From PNNG01 sp964577055 (GTDB lineage: Bacteria > Bacteroidota > Bacteroidia > UBA7662): a stretch of DNA of 64,000 nucleotides. Positions 16,235 through 24,476 of this stretch are shown here, piece after piece (positions within the stretch are counted from its first letter, which is position 1; each line of letters begins with the position of its first letter). The position numbers and the translations under genes are program-made. A model generated the notes under the pieces. That model saw nothing but the letters and a program-made list of their open reading frames with translations. It did not search any database and had not been told where the DNA came from. The DNA lies in contig CAZNWC010000001.1 of the NCBI GenBank assembly GCA_964577055.1, positions 271,070 through 335,069 on the forward strand, in the 5' to 3' direction.

Positions 16235-18229
16235 ATGAACCCCGTACAAGCCCATATGGCCGCTTTGGCCCAACAACTGCACGAACACAATTACCGCTAC
16301 TATGTGCTCGACCAACCCACGATTTCCGACCAGGAATTCGACCGGCTGTTGCGCGAGTTGCAAGATTTAGAACAGCAACATCCCGCTTTTGCTTCACCCG
16401 ATTCACCTACCCAACGCGTAGGTGGCATGCCGCTGAGCAAGTTCGAAAATGCCCCGCACCGTTTCCCCATGTTGTCGTTGGGCAATACCTATTCGCGCGA
16501 AGAACTGGCCGATTTCGACGAACGCGTACAAAAAGGCCTGGGCAAAAGCACGGCTTATGTAGGCGAGCTCAAATTCGATGGCGTGGCCATTTCGTTGAGT
16601 TACGAAAAAGGCCGGCTGGTGCGTGCCCTCACCCGGGGCGATGGCCAAAAGGGTGATATTGTTACCGAAAACATCAAAACCATTGCCTCCATTCCGCTGG
16701 TGCTGCGGGGCGATGATTATCCCGACTTTTTCGAAATCCGCGGCGAGGTATTCATCCGCCGGGCCGATTTCGACAAGCTGAACGAAGACCGTTTGGCGCG
16801 CGGCGAAGAGGCCTATGCCAATCCCCGCAACTTTGCCTCGGGTACCCTCAAGCTGCTCGACCCGCGCGAAGTGGGCCGGCGCAAACTCGACTGTTTCCTT
16901 TACTACCTCAATTTCGACAACCGGCTTTTCCGCTCGCACCACGAAAGTTTGGAAGCCGCCCGCCGTTGGGGCTTCAAAATATGCGAACACACCACCCCAC
17001 CCACCGATTTGGCCGGCATCATGGCCTTCATCGACCGCTGGGATGCCGGCCGCAGCGAATTGCCCTACGACATCGATGGCATTGTGGTGAAGGTCGACGA
17101 TTTTGATGCGCGTGAAGAATTGGGATTTACTGCCAAATCGCCCCGCTGGGCCATTTCTTACAAGTACAAGCCCATGAGCGCCGTCACCATCCTGCAAAGC
17201 GTGAGCTACCAGGTGGGCCGCACGGGTGCCATTACACCGGTGGCCAATCTCCAACCCGTGCAGCTGGCCGGAACGGTGGTGAAACGTGCCTCTTTGTACA
17301 ACGAAGCCGAGATTGAGCGACTCGATTTGCATGTAGGCGATGAAGTATTTGTGGAGAAGGGAGGCGAAATCATCCCCAAAGTAACCGGGGTGAATGTGGC
17401 CAAACGGGCGCCCGGACTGCAGGAAGTGCGCTTCATCAGCCATTGTCCCGACTGCCATACGCCACTCCAAAAGGTGGAAGCCATCCACTACTGTCCCAAC
17501 GAAAGCGGTTGTCCGCCCCAGCAGCTCGGTCGGCTTGAGCACTTTGTGGCCCGCAAGGCCATCGACCTCAACAGCATGGGCAAAGAAACCATTGAGCAGC
17601 TGTTTAATGCCGGCTTACTGCGCCGTATCAGCGATTTTTACAGCCTGCAATACGAGCAGCTCATTGGCATGGAGCGCATGGGCGACAAAACCGTGCGCAA
17701 CCTGCTGGCCGGTTTAGAAGCCACCAAGGCAGTACCCTACGAACGCGTACTTTTTGCCTTGGGCATCAGGCATGTGGGCGAAACCGTGGCCCGTACCTTG
17801 GCCAAAACCTTTCCTACCATCGACGCTTTGGCGGCCGCAACTGCAGAAGAGCTGGTGCAAATCAACGAGATAGGCGAAAAAATTGCCCAAAGTGTGGTCA
17901 ATTGGTTTGCCGATGCCCAAAACCAAGTAATGCTGGCCGCTTTGAAACAGGCAGGCTTGCAGTTCGAAAGGCAGGGCAGGGAGCCCGAAGCTTTGTCACA
18001 CCGCCTGGCCGGACTCACCTTTGTGATTTCGGGCGTTTTTGCCCGCCACGAGCGCGATGAGCTCAAGCAGCTCATTGAACAACATGGCGGCAAAGTGGCC
18101 TCGGGCGTGAGTGGCAAAACCAATTATTTGCTCGCCGGTGATGGTATGGGGCCTAGTAAGCTGCAAAAAGCCACCGATTTGGGCGTGAAAATTTTGAGCG
18201 AGGACGCGTTTGAACAAATGATTGCATGA
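16235..18229 (+). CDS. ligA: NAD-dependent DNA ligase
   Basis: The 664-residue protein has the full LigA architecture. The Ia domain (HNYRYYVLDQP) binds NAD+. The adenylation motif ELKFDGVA carries the AMP-accepting Lys 113. Then come the OB fold (YQVGRTGAITPVA), the four-Cys zinc finger (CPDC and CPNESGC), HhH repeats, and a C-terminal BRCT domain (LTFVISGVFARHERDELKQL). It seals nicks during replication and repair. The ATG at 16235 gives the usual N-terminus. The stop overlaps the next gene by four bases (ATGA). Confidence 0.97.
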   Translation: MNPVQAHMAALAQQLHEHNYRYYVLDQPTISDQEFDRLLRELQDLEQQHPAFASPDSPTQRVGGMPLSKFENAPHRFPMLSLGNTYSREELADFDERVQKGLGKSTAYVGELKFDGVAISLSYEKGRLVRALTRGDGQKGDIVTENIKTIASIPLVLRGDDYPDFFEIRGEVFIRRADFDKLNEDRLARGEEAYANPRNFASGTLKLLDPREVGRRKLDCFLYYLNFDNRLFRSHHESLEAARRWGFKICEHTTPPTDLAGIMAFIDRWDAGRSELPYDIDGIVVKVDDFDAREELGFTAKSPRWAISYKYKPMSAVTILQSVSYQVGRTGAITPVANLQPVQLAGTVVKRASLYNEAEIERLDLHVGDEVFVEKGGEIIPKVTGVNVAKRAPGLQEVRFISHCPDCHTPLQKVEAIHYCPNESGCPPQQLGRLEHFVARKAIDLNSMGKETIEQLFNAGLLRRISDFYSLQYEQLIGMERMGDKTVRNLLAGLEATKAVPYERVLFALGIRHVGETVARTLAKTFPTIDALAAATAEELVQINEIGEKIAQSVVNWFADAQNQVMLAALKQAGLQFERQGREPEALSHRLAGLTFVISGVFARHERDELKQLIEQHGGKVASGVSGKTNYLLAGDGMGPSKLQKATDLGVKILSEDAFEQMIA

Positions 18230-18741
18230 AACAGCCCCTCTTTTGGCGCAGATGGCGCTGGCAACAAGCCTTCAAGCAAGCCGTGAAAAAGCCCGCCCAA
18301 TGTGAGCCAGGCAGCGGCAAATGGCTGGTATTGCTCGATGCGCGCGACCCCTGGCAGCAGGCCGTGGCCGAATTGCTGCTCAAAAAACGCCCCCCTGACA
18401 GTGTTTGGGTAGTGGCCTACGAAGGCAAATTTGAGCACCCCCAGCAAGTAAACCTGGGGCTGTTGGAACTGAGTACCGATTTACAAGCACCCATGGCGGT
18501 ACGCGACCAAATATTGCAGCATGCCTACGATTTTGTACTGCAGTTGGCGCCCATGCCCGAACCTCCTTTGGCCTTGTTAGCAGTAGAAGCACACTGCTTT
18601 CAGCGCATTGCCATAAATCCCGCAAAAAGTAGCGAACTTTATCGCTTAGAATTTCAATGGACCGGCCTCAGTTCAGAAGAAGCCGTTCCAGAATTATTTA
18701 ACCAACTCAAAGCGCTGTTTAGCCATGTCGTTTCAGCTTAG
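18226..18741 (+). CDS. DUF6913-like protein
   Basis: A 171-residue cytosolic protein with no signal peptide. It begins with a basic, aromatic helix (FWRRWRWQQAFKQAVKK) and contains WLVLLDARDPWQQAVAELL, DFVLQLAPMPEPPLALLAVE and CFQRIAINPAKSSELYRLEFQW. This composition and its position between ligA and dapA fit the family called DUF6913 in Bacteroidota. The function is unknown. It overlaps ligA by 4 and dapA by 17 bases, so the three genes form an operon. Confidence 0.65.
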   Translation: MKQPLFWRRWRWQQAFKQAVKKPAQCEPGSGKWLVLLDARDPWQQAVAELLLKKRPPDSVWVVAYEGKFEHPQQVNLGLLELSTDLQAPMAVRDQILQHAYDFVLQLAPMPEPPLALLAVEAHCFQRIAINPAKSSELYRLEFQWTGLSSEEAVPELFNQLKALFSHVVSA

Positions 18742-19764
18742 CGGAACCGGGGTCGCCGTAGTAACCCCCTTCACTTCATCGGGAGCCATCGATCATGCTG
18801 CCCTGCACAAGGTGGTGAACTTCATCGTTGAAGGTGGGGTAGAATACGTGGTTGCCCTGGGTACCACCGGTGAAACCCCTGCCCTGAGCAAAGCCGACCG
18901 CATGGAAGTGTTGGCCTCGGTACGCGAAGCCGTGGCTGGCCGGTTACCGCTGGTGCTGGGCATGGGTGGCAACGATACGCGTGAACTGTTGGAGCACATG
19001 CACAGTTTCGACATGAGCGGGGTACATGCCTTGCTGTCGGTAACGCCTTATTACAACAAACCCAGTCAGGCCGGCCTCTACGCCCATTACAAAGCCGTGG
19101 CCGAAAACACCGATTTACCGGTGATTTTGTACAACGTACCGCCACGCACAGGCTGCAACCTTACGGCCGAAACTACGCTGCGTTTGGCACACGATTTCAA
19201 AAACATCGTAGCTACCAAGGAAGCTTCGGGCGATTTCAGCCAAATTTCGGAAGTGCTTCGTTTGCGGCCTGCCGGCTTCAAAGTTTACTCGGGCGACGAT
19301 GTAATCACCCTGCCCCTGCTCGGTTTGGGTGTTGATGGAGTGATTTCGGTGATTGCNNNNNNNNNNNNNNNNNNNNNNNNNNNNNNNNNNNNNNNNNNNN
19401 NNNNNNNNNNNNNNNNNNNNNNNNNNNNNNNNNNNNNNNNNNNNNNNNNNNNNNNNTAATCACCCTGCCCCTGCTCGGTTTGGGTGTTGATGGAGTGATT
19501 TCGGTGATTGCAAATGGTTGTCCCCGCCAATTCAGCGACCTCACCCGTGCTGGTTTGGCTGGCGATTTTGCCACTGCCCGCCGTTTGCACCACCAGCTCA
19601 TGCCCCTCATGCAGCTGATTTTCGCCGAAGGCAATCCCACCGGCATCAAAGCCCTGCTTCACGCCCGTGGCCTGCTCGAAAACGAATTGCGTTTGCCGCT
19701 GGTGGCTGCATCAGCCGCTTTGTTGGCAAAGATCAGAGAGGCGTTGAAGGTATTGGAAGCATAA
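18725..19764 (+). CDS. dapA: 4-hydroxy-tetrahydrodipicolinate synthase (split by an assembly gap)
   Basis: DapA condenses pyruvate with aspartate semialdehyde in the lysine/diaminopimelate pathway. The N-terminal part shows GVAVVTPFTSSGAID, the GTTGETPALS motif, YYNKPSQAGLYAHY, YNVPPRTGCNL, and the Schiff-base Lys in VATKEASGDF. A 100-N gap at 19357-19456 interrupts the gene, but the 55 bases before the gap recur exactly after it. Removing the gap and one copy leaves 885 bases in frame, encoding 294 residues, the usual DapA length. The gene is therefore intact in the organism. The end of DUF6913 overlaps its start. Confidence 0.95.
19357..19456. other. assembly gap (100 N) inside dapA
   Basis: Exactly 100 unknown bases. 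The 55-base sequence at 19302-19356 is repeated exactly at 19457-19511, so the two contigs overlap and the gap has no real content. Confidence 0.95.
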
Positions 19765-19842
19765 ATTCCGAGTTGCAAGGCACCACTCATCAACCGCCTG
19801 TTCCTTAAAGGCTAGTGGCACTCACCAGTTCAACGTAAATAC

Positions 19843-19869
19843 AAAAGGCCCCAATCGGAGGCCTTTTTT
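19843..19869. terminator. bidirectional terminator after dapA and the tRNA-like element
   Basis: The stem AAAAGGCC / GGCCTTTT with a nine-base loop is followed by a T-run on both strands. It closes the ligA-dapA operon on the plus strand and the tRNA-like RNA on the minus strand. Confidence 0.75.
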
Positions 19870-19870
19870 G

Positions 19871-19985
19871 CTGTGGGAGAAGGAGTCGAACCTTCACGGA
19901 GCAGTTAGGGTACCTGGCGGACCTTTTTCCCGGGCTCTCCACCCCCGCGACAGGAGGGCATGTCTGCCTGTTTCACCACCCCACA
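19871..19985 (-). tRNA. atypical class II tRNA-like RNA, anticodon-position GUC, 46-nt variable region
   Basis: The minus strand folds as a tRNA: a 7-bp acceptor stem TGTGGGG / TCCCACA (one G-U pair), a tRNA-Leu-like D arm (GTG AAACAGGCAGA CAT), a 5-bp anticodon stem CCCTC / GGGGG with seven-base loop CTGTCGC, and a perfect T arm GAAGG TTCGACT CCTTC. Aligned to tRNA-Leu the anticodon is GUC (19949-19951), an aspartate anticodon on a leucine-type body. The region between anticodon and T arms is 46 bases (19896-19941), far longer than a normal variable arm. It can itself form GGAG/CTCC closing pairs and a GGTCC-GCCA-GG(T)ACC hairpin. No CCA is encoded. It could be a functional unusual tRNA, a pseudogene, or another tRNA-like RNA. 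Confidence 0.55.
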
Positions 19986-20030
19986 AGGAATGTTTGTTAA
20001 TTCAAAACTATCCAAACCGGAATTAATAGC

Positions 20031-20077
20031 AAAAATTCGAAACTATTTTTTAAAAACTTTCGTGTGTTCGAAATTTT
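20031..20077. promoter_or_regulatory. inverted TTCGAA sites upstream of the Lrp-type gene
   Basis: Two TTCGAA cores (20036-20041 and 20067-20072) lie 31 bases apart in inverted context: AAAAATTCGAAAC and GTTCGAAATTTT. The spacing is about three helical turns. They sit just upstream of the -7 element and may be binding sites for the regulator itself. Confidence 0.35.
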
Positions 20078-20082
20078 AGAAT

Positions 20083-20090
20083 TACTTTTG
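20083..20090 (+). promoter_or_regulatory. -7 promoter element of the Lrp/AsnC gene
   Basis: TACTTTTG matches TANNTTTG 28 bases before the ATG. A TTTC that differs by one base from the -33 TTTG lies 21 bases upstream. Confidence 0.5.
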
Positions 20091-20118
20091 TGCATATCAT
20101 TCAAAAATAGCTATCCTG

Positions 20119-20586
20119 ATGAAAGTAGATTACGAACTCGACCGCACCGATAGGATGATCCTCAACAGCCTGATGGAGGACGCCAAGACCACATATACCC
20201 GCATTGCCCAAATGATTCCCGTTTCCGACGGCACCGTGCACGTACGGATGAAAAAAATGGAGCAGGCCGGCATTGTGCAAGGCTCACGTTTGTTGGTCGA
20301 TTACAATGCCCTGGGTTACGACCTCACGGCTTACATTGGTATTTACCTCGAAAAAGGCTCGGTGTACAAAGACGTGATCAAGCAGCTCGAAGCCGTGCCC
20401 GAAATTGTGGAAGCCCACTACATCACTGGTGCTTACAGCATTTTCTGCAAACTCATTTGCATGAACACCAACCACCTGCGCAGCATCTTGAACGACCAGG
20501 TGCAAGCCATTGGCGGCATTCAGCGCACCGAGACCTTTATTAGCTTGGAAAATTCGATACAAAGGGCGTTGAAATTGCCTGTGTAA
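20119..20586 (+). CDS. Lrp/AsnC family transcriptional regulator
   Basis: A 155-residue protein with the two-domain Lrp/AsnC layout. An N-terminal helix-turn-helix (DRMILNSLMEDAKTTYTRIA, then SDGTVHVRMKKMEQAGIV) is followed by the RAM/ligand domain (YIGIYLEKGSVYKDV, VEAHYITGAYSIFCKL). Such proteins form dimers to octamers and respond to amino acids. The nearby ligA-dapA operon contains a lysine-pathway gene, but they are separated by a terminator, so a link is speculative. Paired TTCGAA sites upstream suggest autoregulation. Confidence 0.92.
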   Translation: MKVDYELDRTDRMILNSLMEDAKTTYTRIAQMIPVSDGTVHVRMKKMEQAGIVQGSRLLVDYNALGYDLTAYIGIYLEKGSVYKDVIKQLEAVPEIVEAHYITGAYSIFCKLICMNTNHLRSILNDQVQAIGGIQRTETFISLENSIQRALKLPV

Positions 20587-20604
20587 ATACCCTGCTGCGC
20601 AGGG

Positions 20605-20667
20605 CTGTAAATGCCCCGCAAAGGCGGGTCTGTTAACGAAGCTTCGCTTCTGTGAACGCTCCGCTGT
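20605..20667. repeat. cluster of hairpin-plus-CTGT intergenic repeats
   Basis: Between the Lrp-type gene and the CPBP-like gene, short palindromes are each followed by CTGT: the hairpin at 20591-20603 then CTGTAA (20605), CCCGC-AAAG-GCGGG then CTGTTAA (20630), CGAAGCTTCG then CTGTGAA (20650), and CTGTTT (20664). A further copy of the pattern lies at 26732-26752. The rest of the spacer up to 20754 has degraded CTCCGTG-type repeats and no gene. Confidence 0.5.
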
Positions 20668-20754
20668 TTCATAGCGCTCTAGGATAAAGTGCATTTGGCG
20701 ATTTCTGCGTAAATCTGCGCTATACCCCTCCGTGTCCTCCGTGATCTCCGTGTT

Positions 20755-21702
20755 TTAAAAAACAAACCGCACCACCCCACCTGCCAACTCCATTAGCCAG
20801 GCCAGGCCAATGTGCACCAACACACCACCCCAAATGCTGCGGCTGTAGTAGGCAAAAATACCCAGCAGGTAGCCGCCAAAAAAGCTGCTGATGGTTTCAC
20901 CCAAAGGTTTGCCAAAGTGAATGGTCACGTAAAACACGGCCATGGGCAAAATGGCGGCCGGTCCCAGCCAGCGCACAAAGGCCAGCACCAAAAAACCGCG
21001 GAAATACAGTTCTGTAGAGAAAAAGTCGAGGCCGTAAAAAAGCTCGAACATGGCAACCCGCCAAATGTCACCTCCATTTTGAAAAGCCACATGGTCGGGA
21101 GGAAAAATGCGGGCAAACAAGGGGTAATAATTCGTAAACGATGGCTGTGTAGCCGCAAAGGCCACCAATGGAACCGCAGCCAGCAGCAACCAAGTATATC
21201 CGCCAATTGGCGTTGATTTCAAACCTGCAAAGCCCGCCTCTCCCCTGCTATTCAGCCAAAAATGCAGCAGCAACAAGGGCGGTACCACCAGCAGCATTTG
21301 CACCAACTGGCCAGCGGTATACCAGGCTGCATAAAAGACCAGGCCCGACCATTGGGTTACCTGCGCTTGCAACCAATCGAAATGGCCTTGATAAACCGAA
21401 CGAAAGGCAAAAATACCGGCACCAAAGAGCAGCAACAAAGCATCGCGGCGGGTTGGCTTTCCTGCAAAACTGCGCCTCACCAACCACAAACTTCCACCCC
21501 ACACAACTAAAACATACAACCCGTCGGCCATCCAACGCAGCCAGAGCGGCGATTTGGTTGATGGAAAAAAGCGCTCATATCCCCAGCCATATTCCGCCAC
21601 CACCAACAGCATGCAAAACAGCACCGGTTGCCACAACAGACCTCGGTGGTGTACAAAATAATCGCGGTAATAGGTTTGCAGATAGGTTTTGAGGGTTTTC
21701 AC
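20755..21702 (-). CDS. CPBP-family intramembrane protease-like protein
   Basis: A 315-residue integral membrane protein with about eight helices. The C-terminal part has the CPBP (Rce1-like) motifs: STELYFRGFL near residue 230, an FYVTIH helix with His about 262, and VLVHIGLAW with His about 297. In the canonical EExxxR motif the first Glu is catalytic; here it is Thr 230, and only Glu 231 and Arg 235 remain. It may be an inactive or divergent member. Substrates of bacterial CPBP proteins include peptide leaders, but nothing here indicates one. Confidence 0.75.
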   Translation of the reverse strand: MKTLKTYLQTYYRDYFVHHRGLLWQPVLFCMLLVVAEYGWGYERFFPSTKSPLWLRWMADGLYVLVVWGGSLWLVRRSFAGKPTRRDALLLLFGAGIFAFRSVYQGHFDWLQAQVTQWSGLVFYAAWYTAGQLVQMLLVVPPLLLLHFWLNSRGEAGFAGLKSTPIGGYTWLLLAAVPLVAFAATQPSFTNYYPLFARIFPPDHVAFQNGGDIWRVAMFELFYGLDFFSTELYFRGFLVLAFVRWLGPAAILPMAVFYVTIHFGKPLGETISSFFGGYLLGIFAYYSRSIWGGVLVHIGLAWLMELAGGVVRFVF

Positions 21703-21934
21703 AGGGAAAGCCTTTCGCGTTTACGGGCCGAAAGCTAGGGTGTTTTTTTATCTCTCGCAAACCTAGATGAGCAAACGTTCACCTGTCGGCCCACCTTGTA
21801 GCTTCGGTTTTTTCGCGGATATTCGCCGACCATGTTCTGCGCCATGCTGCGATGTCTGCGGGAAACCCAAGCACCAGCGGTGCGTTTCAGAAAGCTTGCT
21901 TAAAAGCAGCCGTTTACAGACCGCCGAACACTCC

Positions 21935-21990
21935 GCCGCCCATCGCCCGTTTTCCCGTCGCCCGTTTCCCGTCACCCGTCGTCAGTATTG
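21935..21990. repeat. imperfect CGTCGCCCGTTTCC repeats
   Basis: Several imperfect copies of a CCCGTTTCCCGTC-type unit stand in tandem in the 299-base spacer between the CPBP-like gene and mtaB. No gene is supported in this spacer; the short frames here have no protein-like composition. Confidence 0.4.
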
Positions 21991-22001
21991 CTGTCGTCCG
22001 T

Positions 22002-23405
22002 CTACTCCGCGTCGGCCACCAGCACCGTACCATCGGCATCAATCTCCAACAAACGTACGCGGTGCAATTCGTTGGTGAGCAATGGATCGTACTTGGCTTT
22101 TACCTTGATGTAATTATCGGTAAAGCCGTACATAAAGGCCTCATGCTGCTCGTGTTCAAACAATACGGTGCGTACCTCGCCCAAGTGTTTTTCGTAAAAA
22201 GCACGGCGCTTCTTTTCGCTCAAAATGTTGAGCATGCGGTTGCGTTCCGAGCGTTTGCCATTGGGCACCCTTCCATCCATGCGCACTGCCTTGGTGTTGT
22301 CGCGCTCCGAATAGGTAAAAACGTGCAGGTAACTGATGTCGAGCTCGTTCAAAAAGGCGTAGGTATCGTTAAAATCTTCGTCGGTTTCGCCCGGAAAACC
22401 CACAATCACATCCACACCAATGCAGCAATGCGGCATGAGGCGTTTGATTTCGGCCACGCGGTCGGCATACAACTCGCGCAAATAGCGGCGCTGCATTTTT
22501 TTGAGGATGCGGTTGGAGCCCGACTGCAAGGGAATGTGGAAATGCGGCACAAAACGCTGCGAATCGGCCACAAAACCAATGATGTCGTTGCTTAACAAAT
22601 TGGGCTCGATGCTCGAAATGCGGAAACGCTCGATGTCGGACACGGTGTCGAGTTCGCTGATGAGTTCGAGGAAGGTGCCGAAGGGACGGCTTCGTTTGTC
22701 GTCGCTTTGACCATCGTAGCCAAAATCACCGATGTTCACGCCGGTAAGCACAATCTCTTTCACCCCTTTGGCGGCAATTTCGCGGGCATTGGCCACAATA
22801 TCGGCAACGGGCGTAGAGCGACTATGACCGCGCGCCAGCGGTATCGTACAAAAGGTGCACGAATAATTGCAGCCATCTTGCACCTTGAGGAAAGAGCGGG
22901 TGCGGTCGCCCACCGAATAGCTCGACACAAAACGGTTCACCCCTTCGATGTCGCCGGCCAGTACTTTGGGTGTATCCGATTTTTTGAAATCGCCCAAATG
23001 TTCAATAAGGTTGAACTTCTCGGCGGCGCCCAAAACGGCATCCACGCCCGGAATGGTGGCAATTTCTTGCGGCTTGAGCTGTGCATAGCAGCCAATGATG
23101 GCTACGTAAGCGTTTGGCGAATGTTTGAGGGCCTGCTGCACCACCTTGCGGCATTTGCGGTCGGCATGATCGGTTACCGAACAGGTATTGATCACATACA
23201 CATCGGCCCCTTCGTTGAATTCTACTTTGCGGAAGCCATTGTTGGTAAAAATGCGGCCAATGGCCGAGGTTTCGCTGAAATTGAGCTTGCAACCCAGGGT
23301 GTAAAAGGCCACGGTGCGCTGGTCTTGGGCGCCCTGTTCAAGCGATGGCGCTTCAGACTCTTCAACCTCTTGCTGCAAAGCAAAATCTTCCTGAAAAGTA
23401 CCCAT
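22002..23405 (-). CDS. mtaB: tRNA t6A37 methylthiotransferase
   Basis: A radical-SAM methylthiotransferase of about 467 residues; the start ATG 23405 leaves only a short acidic leader. The UPF0004 domain holds FYTLGCKLNFSET and INTCSVTDHADRKCR, whose cysteines bind the auxiliary Fe-S cluster. The radical-SAM CxxxCxxC is CNYSCTFC, followed by IPLARGHSRS. A C-terminal TRAM-like domain follows. The subgroup features (CKLNFSET, LKVQDGCNYSC) point to MtaB, which converts t6A37 to ms2t6A in tRNA. The start is one base after the stop of the exonuclease gene, so the two are co-transcribed. Confidence 0.9.
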   Translation of the reverse strand: MGTFQEDFALQQEVEESEAPSLEQGAQDQRTVAFYTLGCKLNFSETSAIGRIFTNNGFRKVEFNEGADVYVINTCSVTDHADRKCRKVVQQALKHSPNAYVAIIGCYAQLKPQEIATIPGVDAVLGAAEKFNLIEHLGDFKKSDTPKVLAGDIEGVNRFVSSYSVGDRTRSFLKVQDGCNYSCTFCTIPLARGHSRSTPVADIVANAREIAAKGVKEIVLTGVNIGDFGYDGQSDDKRSRPFGTFLELISELDTVSDIERFRISSIEPNLLSNDIIGFVADSQRFVPHFHIPLQSGSNRILKKMQRRYLRELYADRVAEIKRLMPHCCIGVDVIVGFPGETDEDFNDTYAFLNELDISYLHVFTYSERDNTKAVRMDGRVPNGKRSERNRMLNILSEKKRRAFYEKHLGEVRTVLFEHEQHEAFMYGFTDNYIKVKAKYDPLLTNELHRVRLLEIDADGTVLVADAE

Positions 23406-23406
23406 C

Positions 23407-24332
23407 TTACTTTTTGTTGAACGACCGCAGGCGAATGGCGGTGATGACTTTTTTGGTGTAATTTGGGAAATCGCCATCCATCATCCACTGGTAATAACCA
23501 GGTTCACGGGCAAATACCTCCTNNNNNNNNNNNNNNNNNNNNNNNNNNNNNNNNNNNNNNNNNNNNNNNNNNNNNNNNNNNNNNNNNNNNNNNNNNNNNN
23601 NNNNNNNNNNNNNNNNNNNNNNAAATCGCCATCCATCATCCACTGGTAATAACCAGGTTCACGGGCAAATACCTCCTCCACGGGCACGCCTTTGTGTTTG
23701 CCGAAATTGAAAACCTCCTGGTTTTTATCGTTGTAAACAATTCGCCCCGCCAAATCAACCGATTTGTTGTTGCGGGCGGTGTAACGGTGCAGAAAATCCA
23801 CATCGTTTTTTATGTCGGAATAGCGCTCCAGCTGGCTGAGCAGGATTTCGTAGGTAGCGGTAATGTCGGCCTCGGCGCTGTGGGCATTTTCGAGGTCTTT
23901 GCCGCAGTAAAAACGGTAGGCCGCCTTCAAATCGCGGGGTTCGTTTTTGTGGAAGATGGTTTGTACGTCGACAAACTTGCGGTGGGCAATGTCAAAATCA
24001 ACCTCCACACGTAAAAACTCCTCTACCAACATGGGCAGGTCGAAATAATTGGAGTTATAACCCGCAAAATCGCAATCGCGCATGAATTCGTTTACTTTGG
24101 GTGCAAACTCGCGGAAAGTTGGCATGTCTTTCACGTCCACATCGTAAATGCCGTGGATCTTGCTGGTTTCGGCCGGAATGGGCATTTCGGGATTGATGCG
24201 CTGGTGCAGCATTTGGCTGGTGCCATCGGGCATCACCTTGAGCACCGCAATCTCCACAATGCGGTCGGTGGCCTGGTTAAGGCCAGTGGTTTCGAGGTCG
24301 AAAAAAGCAAGGGGACGTTTGAGCGAGAGCAT
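23407..24332 (-). CDS. DnaQ-like 3'-5' exonuclease (split by an assembly gap)
   Basis: The start is ATG 24332, which places ExoI FFDLETTG (Asp 12, Glu 14) at the N-terminus. ExoII is YNSNYFDLPML and ExoIII is HSAEADITATYEIL. Metal-dependent proofreading-type 3'-5' exonuclease activity is therefore expected. The C-terminal tail FNFGKHKGVPVEEVFA and WMMDGDFP resembles the DUF3820 domain of a separate small protein at 30519-30749. A 100-N gap (23523-23622) interrupts the gene; the 55 bases on each side are identical, and collapsing them leaves 771 bases in frame, encoding 256 residues. The gene is intact. Confidence 0.9.
23523..23622. other. assembly gap (100 N) inside the exonuclease gene
   Basis: Exactly 100 unknown bases. 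The 55-base sequence at 23468-23522 recurs exactly at 23623-23677, the same overlap length as at the first gap. Confidence 0.95.
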
Positions 24333-24476
24333 GTCGGTTACAATAAACGCCAAAGATACAAAAGCCAAAGGGCTATCATACCAATTCGACGATTTCAATC
24401 CATAGACAATTGGTCGATGAACCGGTGCAATTCATCGAATAACAACTTGACTTAGAGCCCTACACACGTATTTGGT

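Noticed and set aside
16403..17542. Long minus-strand frame of 379 codons
   Set aside because: It is antisense to ligA, whose full domain set is present in the plus frame.
19285..19662. Minus-strand frames running through the N gap
   Set aside because: They exist only because N codons are read as open; the region is dapA on the plus strand.
23463..24014. Plus-strand frame across the second N gap
   Set aside because: It is antisense to the exonuclease gene and is held open by the gap.
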